Shown: positions 26,016 through 36,957, numbered from the stretch's first letter. The stretch is DNA of 64,000 bases from Amycolatopsis iheyensis (GCF_024703995.1 NZ_JAMXQV010000007.1:310001-374000); one strand, 5' to 3'. The notes: a model not told the origin generated them from the sequence alone. Translations and numbers: made by a program.

Positions 26016-26963
26016 ATGGTCCGCGTGACCACCCCCGGCGTCCGGCTGCTGCCGAACGCCATCACCGTGCTGGCGCTGTGCTCGGGCCTCTCGGCCGTGC
26101 AGTTCGCGCTGACCAGGAACTTCGCCATGGCGATCGCCGCGATCGGCATCGCGGCGGTGCTCGACAGCCTCGACGGCCGGATCGCCCGCCTCCTCGACGC
26201 GACGTCGAAGATGGGCGCGGAGCTGGACTCGCTGTCCGACGGCATCTCGTTCGGCGTCGCGCCGGCGCTGGTCATCTACGTCTGGCAGACCGGCGCGGAC
26301 CGGATCGGCTGGGTGGCGTCGCTGATCTTCGCCGTCTGCATGATCCTGCGGCTGGCCCGGTTCAACACGCTGCTGGACGACACCGAGCAGCCGGCGTACG
26401 CGAGCGAGTTCTTCGTCGGCGTCCCGGCGCCCGCGGGCGGGCTGCTCGGGATGCTGCCGCTGGTGGCGTACCTGCAGTGGGGCGAGGGCTGGTGGTCCTC
26501 GCAGTACGTCGTGTGGGCGTGGACGGTCGCCATCGCGGCGCTGCTGATCAGCCGCATCCCGACGTTGTCGCTGAAGACGGTCAAGGCCCCGGCCAAGGCG
26601 ATCGCCCCGCTGCTGATCGGCGTGGCCCTGCTGGCCGCGGCGATCATCCAGTTCCCGCTGGTCGCGCTGATCGTGGCGATGATCCTGTACCTGGCGCACA
26701 TCCCGTACTCGGTCTACCGGAACCGCTGGCTGGCCGCGCACCCCGAGGCCTGGACGGTCCCGCCGCGCGAGCGCCGCGCGATCCGCCGCGCCTCCCCCCG
26801 CCGCTTGGGCCTGCGGCGCCCGCTGCGCCGCCGCGTCGCGGGCGCGGCAATGCGCGCAGTCCGCCTCCCCCGCAACGGCGAAACAGTCCGAACCCCCCGC
26901 GACACCTCCCAGAACGGCCAGCGCCGCCGTTCGTGGCGCCAAATAGGCCTCCGCCGCAAGTGA
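26016..26963 (+). CDS. pssA: CDP-diacylglycerol-serine O-phosphatidyltransferase
   Basis: A 315-residue membrane enzyme joining CDP-diacylglycerol and serine. The CDP-alcohol phosphotransferase motif is complete: DSLDGRIARLLDATSKMG, then AELDSLSDGISFG, with the metal Asp residues. About seven to eight membrane helices follow. After the last helix there is an unusual basic tail of about 60 residues (RERRAIRRASPRRLGLRRP, RRRVAGAAMRAVRLPR) rich in Arg. It supplies the substrate of the Psd encoded just upstream. Confidence 0.94.
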   Translation: MVRVTTPGVRLLPNAITVLALCSGLSAVQFALTRNFAMAIAAIGIAAVLDSLDGRIARLLDATSKMGAELDSLSDGISFGVAPALVIYVWQTGADRIGWVASLIFAVCMILRLARFNTLLDDTEQPAYASEFFVGVPAPAGGLLGMLPLVAYLQWGEGWWSSQYVVWAWTVAIAALLISRIPTLSLKTVKAPAKAIAPLLIGVALLAAAIIQFPLVALIVAMILYLAHIPYSVYRNRWLAAHPEAWTVPPRERRAIRRASPRRLGLRRPLRRRVAGAAMRAVRLPRNGETVRTPRDTSQNGQRRRSWRQIGLRRK

Positions 26964-26975
26964 TGCCCGCTAACT

Positions 26976-27006
26976 CGTAACTCGCGCCTCAATCACGCGA
27001 GTTACG
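26976..27006. terminator. terminator hairpin after pssA
   Basis: CGTAACTCGCG (26976-26986) pairs perfectly with 26996-27006 across a 9-base loop, starting 12 bases after the pssA stop. The adjoining GAGTTACGGCTTGAAGCAC (26999-27017) repeats an arm of the 10622 hairpin with two differences. Confidence 0.65.
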
Positions 27007-27038
27007 GCTTGAAGCACGCTGGACCCGGCCCGGATCAC

Positions 27039-27044
27039 TAGGGT
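27039..27044 (+). promoter_or_regulatory. -10 element TAGGGT of the CDC48-like gene
   Basis: TAGGGT ends seven bases before the GTG start at 27052, with no ribosome site between, so the message is probably leaderless. Confidence 0.55.
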
Positions 27045-27051
27045 TGACGGG

Positions 27052-29319
27052 GTGAGCCACCCGCAGATCACGCTGACCGTCCGGCACACCCCCTCCGCGC
27101 TGGACACCCGCCGCGGCGTCGTCCGGCTGCATCCCGAAGTCCTCGACGCGCTCGGCCTGCGGGCCTGGGACGCCGTGCACCTCACCGGCGCCCGGGTCAG
27201 CGCCGCGCTCGCCGCGCCCACCGACGAGGCCGACGTGCCCGGGGTCGTCCTCACCGACGACGTCACGATGTCCAACCTCGGCGTCACCGAGGGCTCCGAG
27301 ATCGTCGTCGCGCCGGCCGACGTCGCCGCGGCGAAGACGGTCACCGTCGCCGGGTCGCGGCTGGCCAGCGTCTCGGTCAGCCCGCACATGCTGCGGCTCG
27401 CCCTGATCGGCAAGGTCCTGACCGTCGGGGACGCCGTTTCGCTGCTGCCGCAGGACCTCGCGCCGACACCGGGGTCGGACCCGGCCGGCCTGCGCGGCCA
27501 GCTGTCCCGCGCGATCGGCGCGACCTGGACGAACGAGCTGCTCACCGTCACCGCGACCGAGCCGGCCGGCCCGGTCGCCGTCGGACCGTCCACTGTGGTC
27601 GTCTGGCGTGACGGCGCGCGCCCGGCGCCGGAGCCCGCGCAGCCCCGGACGGCGACCGCGCTGGTGCGCACCTCCGCCGTGACCGCGGCCGAGGAGTGGA
27701 TCGACGCGGAGATCGTCGAAGACGAGATCGCCGTCGAGGAGGTCGTCGAGCCGGCAGTGCCGCTGGCCGACCTGATCGGCGCCGAAGCGGCCGCGCGCAA
27801 GCTCGCCGAGTGGTTCGACCTGGCGTTCCACCGCCCCGAGCTGCTGGCCCGGCTCGGCGCGCCCGCCCACCTCGGCGTCCTGCTGTCCGGTCCCGAGGGT
27901 GTCGGCAAAGCGACACTCGTGCGCTCGGTCGCGACCGAAGCCGACATCCGCGTGGTGCCGGTCGCCGCCCCGAACCTCGCGGTGCTGGACCCGAACGTCG
28001 CCGTCGCGCGCCTGCGCGAAGCCATCCGCTCGGCCGAAGGTCCGGCGGTGCTGCTGCTCACCGACGTCGACGCGCTGCTCCCGGCGGCCACCCCACCGCC
28101 GGTGGCGACCGTCGTGCTGGAAGAGCTCCGGACGGCCCTGCGGCAAGAGCGCTTCGCCGTCGTCGCGACCACGGCCCGCGCCGAGTCCGCCGACCCGCGC
28201 CTGCGGGCCGCCGACCTGCTGGACCGCGAGCTGTCCCTCGCCCTCCCGGACGCGAAGACCCGCCGCGAGCTGCTGAACGTCCTGCTCCGCGACGTCCCGC
28301 TCGACACGGGCATCGACTGCGGCGTCCTCGCCGAGCGGACGCCGGGCTTCGTCGCCGCCGACCTCATCGCCCTGCGTCGCGACGCGGCCCTGCGTGCCGC
28401 CCTGCGCCAGCGTGAGGCCGACGAGCCGCGCATCTCCCAGCAGGACCTCCTCGACGCGCTGGCCACCGTCCGCCCGGTCTCGATGTCCACTTCGGACAAC
28501 CTGGCCACCGGCGGCCTGACGCTCGACGACGTCGGCAACATGGTCGACGTCAAGCAGTCGCTCACCGAGGCCGTGCTGTGGCCGCTGCGGTACCCGGACT
28601 CGTTCGCGCGCCTCGGCGTCGAACCGCCGCGCGGCGTCCTGCTCTACGGCCCGCCCGGCGGCGGCAAGACGTTCCTGGTCCGGGCGCTGGCCGGCACCGG
28701 CGCGCTGAACGTCTTCGCGGTCAAGGGCGCCGAGCTGATGGACAAGTGGGTCGGCGAGTCCGAACGCGCGGTCCGCGAGCTGTTCCGCCGGGCCGCCGAG
28801 GCCGCGCCGTCGCTGATCTTCCTCGACGAGATCGACGCGCTCGCCCCGCGCCGCGGTCAGTCGTCGGACTCCGGCGTCGCCGACCGCGTGGTCGCCGCGC
28901 TGCTGACCGAATTGGACGGTGTCGAGCCGATGCGCGAGGTCGTCGTGCTGGGCGCGACGAACCGGCCCGAACTGGTCGACCCGGCGCTGTTGCGGCCGGG
29001 CCGGCTCGAGCGCCGCGTCTACGTGCCGCCGCCGGACGCCGAGGCCCGCGCCGCGATCCTCGCGGCCAGCTCGAAGAACACGCCGCTGGCCTCCGATGTG
29101 GACCTCACCGAGGTGGCGTCCACTCTGGACGGATACTCGGCGGCCGACTGCGCGGCGCTGATCCGCGAGGCGGCGCTGACGGCGATGCGTGAGTCCCTGG
29201 AGGCGCGCGAAGTCACCGCGGCGCACCTGGACACGGCTCGCAAGACGGTCCGCCCGAGTCTCGACCCGGCCCAGCTCGCGGCCCTGGAGGCGTACGCGAA
29301 GACGCAGATCAGCGAATGA
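27052..29319 (+). CDS. CDC48/p97-like AAA+ ATPase (actinobacterial Cpa type)
   Basis: A 755-residue tandem AAA+ protein. An N-terminal double-psi-barrel-like region (residues ~1-175; TVRHTPSALDTRRGVVRLHPEVLDALGL) resembles the CDC48 N domain. D1 (~250-450) has Walker A GPEGVGKATL but Walker B LLLTDVD, lacking the catalytic Glu. D2 (~490-755) is complete: GPPGGGKTFL near 532, SLIFLDEIDALAPRRG near 588, and GATNRPELVDPALLRPGRLER. The family remodels protein complexes; the actinobacterial role is open. It follows psd-pssA, as the related gene does in mycobacteria, but has its own promoter-like box. Confidence 0.9.
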   Translation: MSHPQITLTVRHTPSALDTRRGVVRLHPEVLDALGLRAWDAVHLTGARVSAALAAPTDEADVPGVVLTDDVTMSNLGVTEGSEIVVAPADVAAAKTVTVAGSRLASVSVSPHMLRLALIGKVLTVGDAVSLLPQDLAPTPGSDPAGLRGQLSRAIGATWTNELLTVTATEPAGPVAVGPSTVVVWRDGARPAPEPAQPRTATALVRTSAVTAAEEWIDAEIVEDEIAVEEVVEPAVPLADLIGAEAAARKLAEWFDLAFHRPELLARLGAPAHLGVLLSGPEGVGKATLVRSVATEADIRVVPVAAPNLAVLDPNVAVARLREAIRSAEGPAVLLLTDVDALLPAATPPPVATVVLEELRTALRQERFAVVATTARAESADPRLRAADLLDRELSLALPDAKTRRELLNVLLRDVPLDTGIDCGVLAERTPGFVAADLIALRRDAALRAALRQREADEPRISQQDLLDALATVRPVSMSTSDNLATGGLTLDDVGNMVDVKQSLTEAVLWPLRYPDSFARLGVEPPRGVLLYGPPGGGKTFLVRALAGTGALNVFAVKGAELMDKWVGESERAVRELFRRAAEAAPSLIFLDEIDALAPRRGQSSDSGVADRVVAALLTELDGVEPMREVVVLGATNRPELVDPALLRPGRLERRVYVPPPDAEARAAILAASSKNTPLASDVDLTEVASTLDGYSAADCAALIREAALTAMRESLEAREVTAAHLDTARKTVRPSLDPAQLAALEAYAKTQISE

Positions 29320-29346
29320 GCGAAGGGGCCACGGCCCCTTCGCTCA
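29317..29346. terminator. terminator palindrome containing both convergent stop codons
   Basis: TGAGCGAAGGGGCC (29317-29330) pairs perfectly with 29333-29346 across a 2-base loop. The TGA that starts the left arm is the stop of the ATPase gene; the TCA that ends the right arm is the stop of the LytR_C gene on the other strand. Confidence 0.85.
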
Positions 29347-29967
29347 GCTGCCCTTGTGGCCGGACTGGTATTCCTTCGTCACGATCACTATCACGCCGGG
29401 GCTCGCGCTCTCGATGCCCGGGAAGCGCGGCTCGGCCTTGATGCCGAACTCCTGGGCGAGCTGCTTGGCGGCGGCTTCCTCGTCGGTGCCCGGGCGGTAG
29501 AACGCCGTGGTCGTCGGGATGATGCCCTGGGAGTAGTTGCTGATCTCGTTGACGTTCCAGCCACCACCGCGGAAGTCCTCCGCCGCGCGGTCGGCCAGAC
29601 CCTTGATCGTCGAGTTGTTGAAGACCCGGACGGTCACCCACTTGTTGGACGCCTGCTGGTCACCGGGCTGGCCCGGCTGCCCCTGCGTCGGCTGGCCAGG
29701 CGCCGGGCTGGTCGGCGACGGCGGGGTGGGCGACGTCGGATTCGTGGTGGACGACGACGGCGGCGGCGAAGACGGGCTCGTCGGCGGCGCCGATGTTCCG
29801 CCGGAGGTGCCCGGCGGCGTCGACGATGTGCCGCTCGGGCCGGCTTCGTTGGATCCGTCGCCGCTCAGCGCGGAGATGCCGCCGACGACCGCGGCGATGA
29901 TCGCCACGCCGATCAGGGCGACGCCCGCGGCCTTCATCGGCCGGGACATACCCGAAAACACGCTCAT
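29344..29967 (-). CDS. LytR C-terminal domain membrane protein
   Basis: A 207-residue protein: a short cytoplasmic head, a membrane helix (AAGVALIGVAIIAAVVGGISAL), a Pro/Ser/Thr-rich linker and a C-terminal LytR_C domain (WVTVRVFNNSTIKGLADRAAEDFRGGGWNV, then GVIVIVTKEYQ). LytR_C domains accompany cell-wall ligases; the role here is probably at the envelope. Its ATG overlaps the DUF3263 stop (ATGA), as in the similar mycobacterial pair recalled from Rv0430-Rv0431. Confidence 0.87.
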   Translation of the reverse strand: MSVFSGMSRPMKAAGVALIGVAIIAAVVGGISALSGDGSNEAGPSGTSSTPPGTSGGTSAPPTSPSSPPPSSSTTNPTSPTPPSPTSPAPGQPTQGQPGQPGDQQASNKWVTVRVFNNSTIKGLADRAAEDFRGGGWNVNEISNYSQGIIPTTTAFYRPGTDEEAAAKQLAQEFGIKAEPRFPGIESASPGVIVIVTKEYQSGHKGS

Positions 29968-30272
29968 TTCAGCTCGATCCCCAGTCGCCGGGCGCCACGC
30001 TTGCGCTGGCGGGCGGCACGCGTCTTCTGCAGCCGCTTCACCAGCATCGGGTCGGCTTCGATCGCCTCCGGCTTCTCCAGCAGCTTGTTGAGCAGCTGGT
30101 AGTAGCGCGTGGCGGACAGATCGAAGCGCTCGCGGATGGCGTTCTCCTTCGCCCCGGCGTGTCGCCACCACTGGCGCTCGAAGGCGAGGATCTCGACCTC
30201 GCGTTCGGTCAGGCCGGGCACGGGCTTCGGCGGCGACGGCTGCGGACCAGCCATCGACTCCGCGGCGTCCAT
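29964..30272 (-). CDS. DUF3263 helix-turn-helix protein
   Basis: A 102-residue basic protein: GLTEREVEILAFERQWWRHAGAKENAIRERFDLSATRYYQLLNKLLEKPEA, then DPMLVKRLQKTRAARQRKR. This is the actinobacterial DUF3263 pattern, which looks like a sigma-70 region 4-type helix-turn-helix, so DNA binding is likely. ATG 30272 is chosen because GAGAGGG precedes it; ATG 30254 is possible. It is translationally coupled to the LytR_C gene. Confidence 0.87.
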   Translation of the reverse strand: MDAAESMAGPQPSPPKPVPGLTEREVEILAFERQWWRHAGAKENAIRERFDLSATRYYQLLNKLLEKPEAIEADPMLVKRLQKTRAARQRKRGARRLGIELK

Positions 30273-30413
30273 CCGAGTCCCTCTCAATCGGGCGTCATGG
30301 CGAATCAGACCTAGCTCTTCCGCGGGCGCCATTCAACCACGGAAGCGCACGCCGACGTGGGCATCCGCGTCGGCGCGTCACGGTCTGATGCAGGTCTACC
30401 AGAGGGGTCCGAC

Positions 30414-30419
30414 TAAACT
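30414..30419 (+). promoter_or_regulatory. -10 element TAAACT of def
   Basis: TAAACT ends eight bases before the GTG at 30428. The alternative GTG at 30422 is only two bases away, which would leave it upstream of a normal transcription start and favours 30428. Confidence 0.5.
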
Positions 30420-30427
30420 GCGTGGTC

Positions 30428-31006
30428 GTGACCATCCACCCCATCGTGATCGCCGGCGAACCCGTGCTGCACCAGCCGACTCGGGAGATCACCGAGTTCG
30501 ACGCGGAGCTGAGCACGCTCGTCGACGACATGTTCGAGACGATGTACGCCGCCGAAGGAGTCGGCCTCGCGGCCAACCAGATCGGCCTCGGCCTGCGGGT
30601 GTTCGTCTACGACTGCCCGGACGACGAAGGCGTGCGGCACAAGGGCGTCGTGGTCAACCCGAAGCTCGAGACGTCGGAGATCCCGGAGACCATGCCGGAC
30701 CCGGACGACGACTGGGAGGGCTGCCTCTCAGCGCCCGGCGAGTCGTACCCGACGGGCCGCGCGAAGTGGGCGAAGGTGACCGGCTCCGACGTCGAGGGCA
30801 ACCCGATCGAGGTCGAGGGCACCGGCTACTTCGCGCGCTGCCTGCAGCACGAGACCGACCACCTGGACGGGTACATCTACCTGGACCGCCTGGTCGGCCG
30901 CCACGCGCGCGCGGCGAAGAAGATGCTGAAGTCGAACAAGTGGGGCGTCCCGGGCAACTCCTGGCTCCCGCCCCGCACCCCCGAGGACGACGGCGCCGTC
31001 ATCTGA
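30428..31006 (+). CDS. def: peptide deformylase
   Basis: A 192-residue Fe/Zn hydrolase that removes the N-formyl group from new proteins. All three motifs are present: [17 protein letters not shown] and QHETDHLDG, giving the Cys and two His metal ligands and catalytic Glu. GTG 30428 is chosen from its position after a -10 box; it begins [21 protein letters not shown]. It is divergent from the DUF3263-LytR_C pair, as in mycobacteria. Confidence 0.95.
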   Translation: MTIHPIVIAGEPVLHQPTREITEFDAELSTLVDDMFETMYAAEGVGLAANQIGLGLRVFVYDCPDDEGVRHKGVVVNPKLETSEIPETMPDPDDDWEGCLSAPGESYPTGRAKWAKVTGSDVEGNPIEVEGTGYFARCLQHETDHLDGYIYLDRLVGRHARAAKKMLKSNKWGVPGNSWLPPRTPEDDGAVI

Positions 31007-31015
31007 CCCAACCCG

Positions 31016-31061
31016 GTCGTGAGTGTTTAGGGCGGTTAGAACCGCCCTAAACACTCACGAC
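31016..31061. terminator. 22-bp perfect hairpin, second TTAGGGCGGTT repeat
   Basis: The arms 31016-31037 and 31040-31061 are perfect complements with an AG loop. The sequence differs from the 14451-14494 hairpin at one position per arm. It sits between the convergent def and GH15 genes. Confidence 0.8.
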
Positions 31062-31076
31062 AAGCCGCGGCAGACC

Positions 31077-33242
31077 TCAGCAGCCGAGGAAGTGGCACCG
31101 GACGACGCGGGGCGTTTCGAGGGTCGAGCCCGCCTTGACGTCCTGCGCGAGCCGGACGTACTGGGCGTGCGTCCAGGCCAGCGGGGTCGCCGACGCGTTC
31201 GGCGTACCGGCCGGGAAGCCGGTCTGGCCCGACGGCGGGTTCTCGTCCCACACCTGCTCCGGCATGGTCTCCGCCGAGCTGCTCACCCGGCCCATGTCCC
31301 GCAGCCGCCGCGCGGCCGACGACCGGTCGCCCAGCGTCAGCTCGTACTCGCCGCGCTCGCCGGCCAGCAGCGGCCACAGCCGGCCGAACGTCGTGCGGCT
31401 CTCCGCCGGGAACGTGTAGTCCCACGGCGCGCCGTCGGCCTGCTCGCCGTAGCCGTCCTTCGTGTAGCGGTGCCAGAACTGCCCGGTCGGCGTGGTGAAC
31501 GCGATGTCCTTGTCGGTCACCGCGATGCTGTTGCGGATCACCGGGTCGTCCGCCCGGTAGACGCCGAGCCGGACCAGGTCGAGGAAGCCCGCGTCGGTGA
31601 CCGCGCGCTGGTCCATCGTCACGCTCGAGTTGCCGAGGTTGTACTTCGTGCCGGCGTTCGCGTTGGCGTCCTTCGTGAGGCGGACGAAGTACGGGTCCTT
31701 CGACAGCGGCCCGTTCGTGGTGATCGTCTGCTTCGGCAGGTCGGCCTTCATCTTGTCGGCCGCCGCGAGGTACCGGGCGGCGTCCGCGGGGGCGCCGCTG
31801 TGCGACGCGATGTCCGCGGCGCAGACGAGCCCGGCGATCACCGACGCGATGGTCGACGGGGACCAGCCGTCCTGCTCCTCCCAGCGCTCCTGCTGGGTGT
31901 ACGGCGAAGCCTGCCCGTCCGGCCCCCGGTAACCGAGGATGAAGTCCGCGGCTTTGCGAACGCCGGGCCACAGGTCGGTGCGCCCGAGCTGCTGGGCCAG
32001 CACGATCGGGAAAGCGGTTTCGTCGAGCTGGATCGACGTCCAGTACGGCACGCCGTCGACCCGGCTGTTCTGCGGCATGTGCCCGTCGGGCTGCTGCTGC
32101 GTGCCGAACATGTAGGACACGGACCGGTTGGCGGCCGCCTTGTCGCCGCCCGCGGCCAGGCCGGTGGCGATCTGGTAGAGGTCCCGCGGCCAGACCAGGT
32201 GGTAGGTGCCGGACGGCGACCACTCCGGGTCGTTGTTCCCGAACCGCCACGGCATGCTCGGCGACGCGATGAAGGCGCCGGGGTGGTGCTTGTCCTCGCT
32301 CGCGGCGAGCGTCAGCATCGACGCCTTGTAGAGGTCACGCTCGGCGTCGGTCTTCAGCGACGACGGCGGCTTGCTCACCCCGCGCAGGTACTCCGCCCAC
32401 CCGCGGTCGTACGCGCGGGTGATGTCGCGGACTCCGCGTCGCTGTGACGCCTGCGCGCTGCCGAGCGCGTCACCGGCCTTCGCGCCCATGCCGAGGGCGA
32501 CGGTGACGTGCCGGTTCCGGAGTCCGTCGGCGGTCGTCTGCCCGGTGAGCACGACGTTGCCCTTGGCGGCGGTGTCGTAGGTCTTCAGCTTGAAGGTGGT
32601 CATGAGCTGCGCGGTGCCGTCGGAGTTGCCCGCGTAGCCGACGCTCGTCTTGACGAAAGCGGGTTTCGCGGTGAGCGCGGCGGCGTTCGTCGTGTCCTGC
32701 GCGGTGACGGCGTCGCCCTTGCGCGCGGCCGAGTCGTCGGAGCCGTCGTTGGTCAGGTCCGGGTCGGCGACCGCGAAGAGCTGGTAGGGCCGCCCGGTGA
32801 GCGACTGGAAGTCGACGTCCACCAGCACCGTCGTGGCGGCCGGGTCGGTGACGTAGGTCTTGCGGAGGCGCCAGCGGTGCTGGTCGTCGGTGATGGTCTG
32901 CTCGTAGGTCAGGCTGTCGTCGTCGGTGCGGCGGACCTGCTGGGACTTCGCCGCGTAGTCGAGCGTCGCGAAGCTGCGGCCGTCGGTGACGACGAAGTTC
33001 ATCGACCGGACGCTCGGCGTCGAGAGGTCCGGGTAGTAGACCTCGGACATCTGCCCGCCCTGGAGGGTGAACCAGACGTTGCTCGTCCGGTTGTGGGCGG
33101 TGCCGAAGCCGGTCTTGTTCGCGGGCAGCCAGCTGGGATGGGTGCCCGGGGCGCCGGGCGCCTCGCCCTGGGCCGCCGCGATCCCCGGGATCAGGCCGGT
33201 GACCAGCAGCCCGGCGAGGGCGCCGAACATGAGTTTGCGCAT
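31077..33242 (-). CDS. secreted glucodextranase/glucoamylase-like enzyme (GH15)
   Basis: A 721-residue exported enzyme. A signal peptide (MRKLMFGALAGLLVTGLIPGIAAAQG) is followed by a beta-sandwich domain (residues ~30-270) as in glucodextranases, and an (alpha/alpha)6 GH15 barrel (~290-710). ERWEEQDGW (452-460) carries the likely general acid and MPEQVWDE (660-667) the base; TYHLVWPRDLYQIATGL is the conserved barrel strand. It should release glucose from alpha-glucans such as dextran or starch outside the cell. GGGG precedes the ATG. Repeated CAGAAG/CTTCTG boxes just upstream suggest sugar-dependent control. Confidence 0.92.
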   Translation of the reverse strand: MRKLMFGALAGLLVTGLIPGIAAAQGEAPGAPGTHPSWLPANKTGFGTAHNRTSNVWFTLQGGQMSEVYYPDLSTPSVRSMNFVVTDGRSFATLDYAAKSQQVRRTDDDSLTYEQTITDDQHRWRLRKTYVTDPAATTVLVDVDFQSLTGRPYQLFAVADPDLTNDGSDDSAARKGDAVTAQDTTNAAALTAKPAFVKTSVGYAGNSDGTAQLMTTFKLKTYDTAAKGNVVLTGQTTADGLRNRHVTVALGMGAKAGDALGSAQASQRRGVRDITRAYDRGWAEYLRGVSKPPSSLKTDAERDLYKASMLTLAASEDKHHPGAFIASPSMPWRFGNNDPEWSPSGTYHLVWPRDLYQIATGLAAGGDKAAANRSVSYMFGTQQQPDGHMPQNSRVDGVPYWTSIQLDETAFPIVLAQQLGRTDLWPGVRKAADFILGYRGPDGQASPYTQQERWEEQDGWSPSTIASVIAGLVCAADIASHSGAPADAARYLAAADKMKADLPKQTITTNGPLSKDPYFVRLTKDANANAGTKYNLGNSSVTMDQRAVTDAGFLDLVRLGVYRADDPVIRNSIAVTDKDIAFTTPTGQFWHRYTKDGYGEQADGAPWDYTFPAESRTTFGRLWPLLAGERGEYELTLGDRSSAARRLRDMGRVSSSAETMPEQVWDENPPSGQTGFPAGTPNASATPLAWTHAQYVRLAQDVKAGSTLETPRVVRCHFLGC

Positions 33243-33252
33243 ATCAACCCCA

Positions 33253-33284
33253 CAGAAGATCGCTTCTGCACCGTTACAGAAGCG
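33253..33284. promoter_or_regulatory. CAGAAG inverted-repeat boxes before the GH15 gene
   Basis: CAGAAG-ATCG-CTTCTG (33253-33268) is a perfect palindrome, and CGCTTCTG (33261-33268) pairs again with CAGAAGCG (33277-33284). Three half-sites lie 10-42 bases upstream of the GH15 start, where a repressor could block expression. The regulator is not in the window. Confidence 0.6.
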
Positions 33285-33444
33285 CCTTGGGAGTCTGCCG
33301 CCGAATCTTCACCGGCGCATGGGCTGATCCGGTGAACCACTGACCGTCACTGGTCCGGTCGGCGGTTCACGGAAAGCGAACCCACATCGCCGCCGTCCGA
33401 GCGCATGCTTGTAGTACCTGCAACGGTGTAATCGAGGTGCCCTC

Positions 33445-34356
33445 ATGGAAGACGCGATGGACGCCTACTCCCGCGCGGTCAGCACGGTCGCGAAGACCGT
33501 CACCCCGCACGTCGCCGGGGTACAGCTCGCGCGGGGCAGCGGCTCGGCCGTGGTCTTCGCCGAAGACGGCCTCCTGCTCACCAACGCCCACGTCGTCGAC
33601 GGGCATCAAAAAGGCGTCGCGACCTTCGCCGACGGCAGTGAAGTGCGCTTCGACGTCGTCGGCGCCGATCCGCTGTCCGATCTCGCCGTGCTGCGGGCCC
33701 GCGGCGAGACGCCGTCCGCGGCGGTCCTCGGCGACGCCGACCAGCTCGTCGTCGGCCAGCTCGTCGTGGCCATCGGCAGCCCGCTCGGGTTCTCCGGCAC
33801 CGTCACCGCCGGCGTCGTCAGCGCGCTCGGCCGGGCGCTGCCGGTCCGGCAAGGGCGCACGACCCGGGTGATCGAGGACGTCATCCAGACCGACGCCGCG
33901 CTCAACCCCGGCAACTCCGGCGGCGCGCTCGCCGACTCCGCCGGCCGGGTCGTCGGCGTCAACACCGCCGTCGCCGGGTACGGGCTCGGGCTCGCCGTGC
34001 CGATCAACGCGACGACCCGGCGGATCATCGACACGCTCGCCGTCGAGGGCCGGGTGCGGCGCGCGTACCTGGGCGTCGTCGGCGTGCCCGCGCCGCTGCC
34101 CGACGACATCGCCGGGCGCACCGGGCAGAGCGCGGGCCTGCGGGTGCACGAGGTCGTCGCCGGCGGCCCCGCGGACCGCGCCGGTCTCAAGGCGGGCGAC
34201 CTCGTCCTGACCGTCGGGCGCACGCGTGTTTCGGACGCGCAAGGCATCCAGCGGCAGCTGTTCGCGGAAGTGATCGGCACCGCACTGCCGATCACCGTGC
34301 TGCGCAACGGAGCCATGGTCGACGTGTACGCCACTCCGGCCGAGTTGGTCGGGTGA
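33445..34356 (+). CDS. HtrA-like serine protease with PDZ domain, no export signal
   Basis: A 303-residue trypsin-fold protease. The triad is His49 (LLTNAHVV), Asp79 (SDLAVL) and Ser158 (NPGNSGGAL); a PDZ domain spans about 215-295 (GLRVHEVVAGGPADRAGLKAGDLVL). HtrA/DegP-type proteases cut damaged proteins and are normally exported or anchored. Here the protein begins MEDAMDAYSRAVSTVAKTV with no signal peptide or membrane helix, and no longer in-frame start is available, so it is predicted to be cytoplasmic. GAGGTG precedes the ATG. thiC follows with its own riboswitch. Confidence 0.9.
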   Translation: MEDAMDAYSRAVSTVAKTVTPHVAGVQLARGSGSAVVFAEDGLLLTNAHVVDGHQKGVATFADGSEVRFDVVGADPLSDLAVLRARGETPSAAVLGDADQLVVGQLVVAIGSPLGFSGTVTAGVVSALGRALPVRQGRTTRVIEDVIQTDAALNPGNSGGALADSAGRVVGVNTAVAGYGLGLAVPINATTRRIIDTLAVEGRVRRAYLGVVGVPAPLPDDIAGRTGQSAGLRVHEVVAGGPADRAGLKAGDLVLTVGRTRVSDAQGIQRQLFAEVIGTALPITVLRNGAMVDVYATPAELVG

Positions 34357-34402
34357 CTTGAGTATCGCGCTCCGGCGTGGCATGGTCGGTGGCACAACAC
34401 CA

Positions 34403-34502
34403 ACGCGGGAGCTCGCGCCATGGCGGGCTGAGAGGGTGACTTGCGTTTCGCAGGCGTCACCGACCGCATGAACCTGACCGGGTAATGCCGGCGTAGGGAG
34501 TG
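34403..34502 (+). promoter_or_regulatory. TPP riboswitch of thiC
   Basis: The THI-element is complete: GCGGGAGCTC at the 5' side, GGGCTGAGAGGGTGAC (the pyrimidine-sensing T-box), then GACCGCATGAACCTGACCGGG, AATGCCGGCGTAGGGAG. The last bases GGGAG are also the ribosome site of the TTG start at 34510, so TPP binding would hide it and turn off translation of thiC-thiD. Confidence 0.95.
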
Positions 34503-34503
34503 A

Positions 34504-36938
<2,435 letters not shown>

Positions 36939-36957
36939 CGCCTGCCAGACTGGGCCC

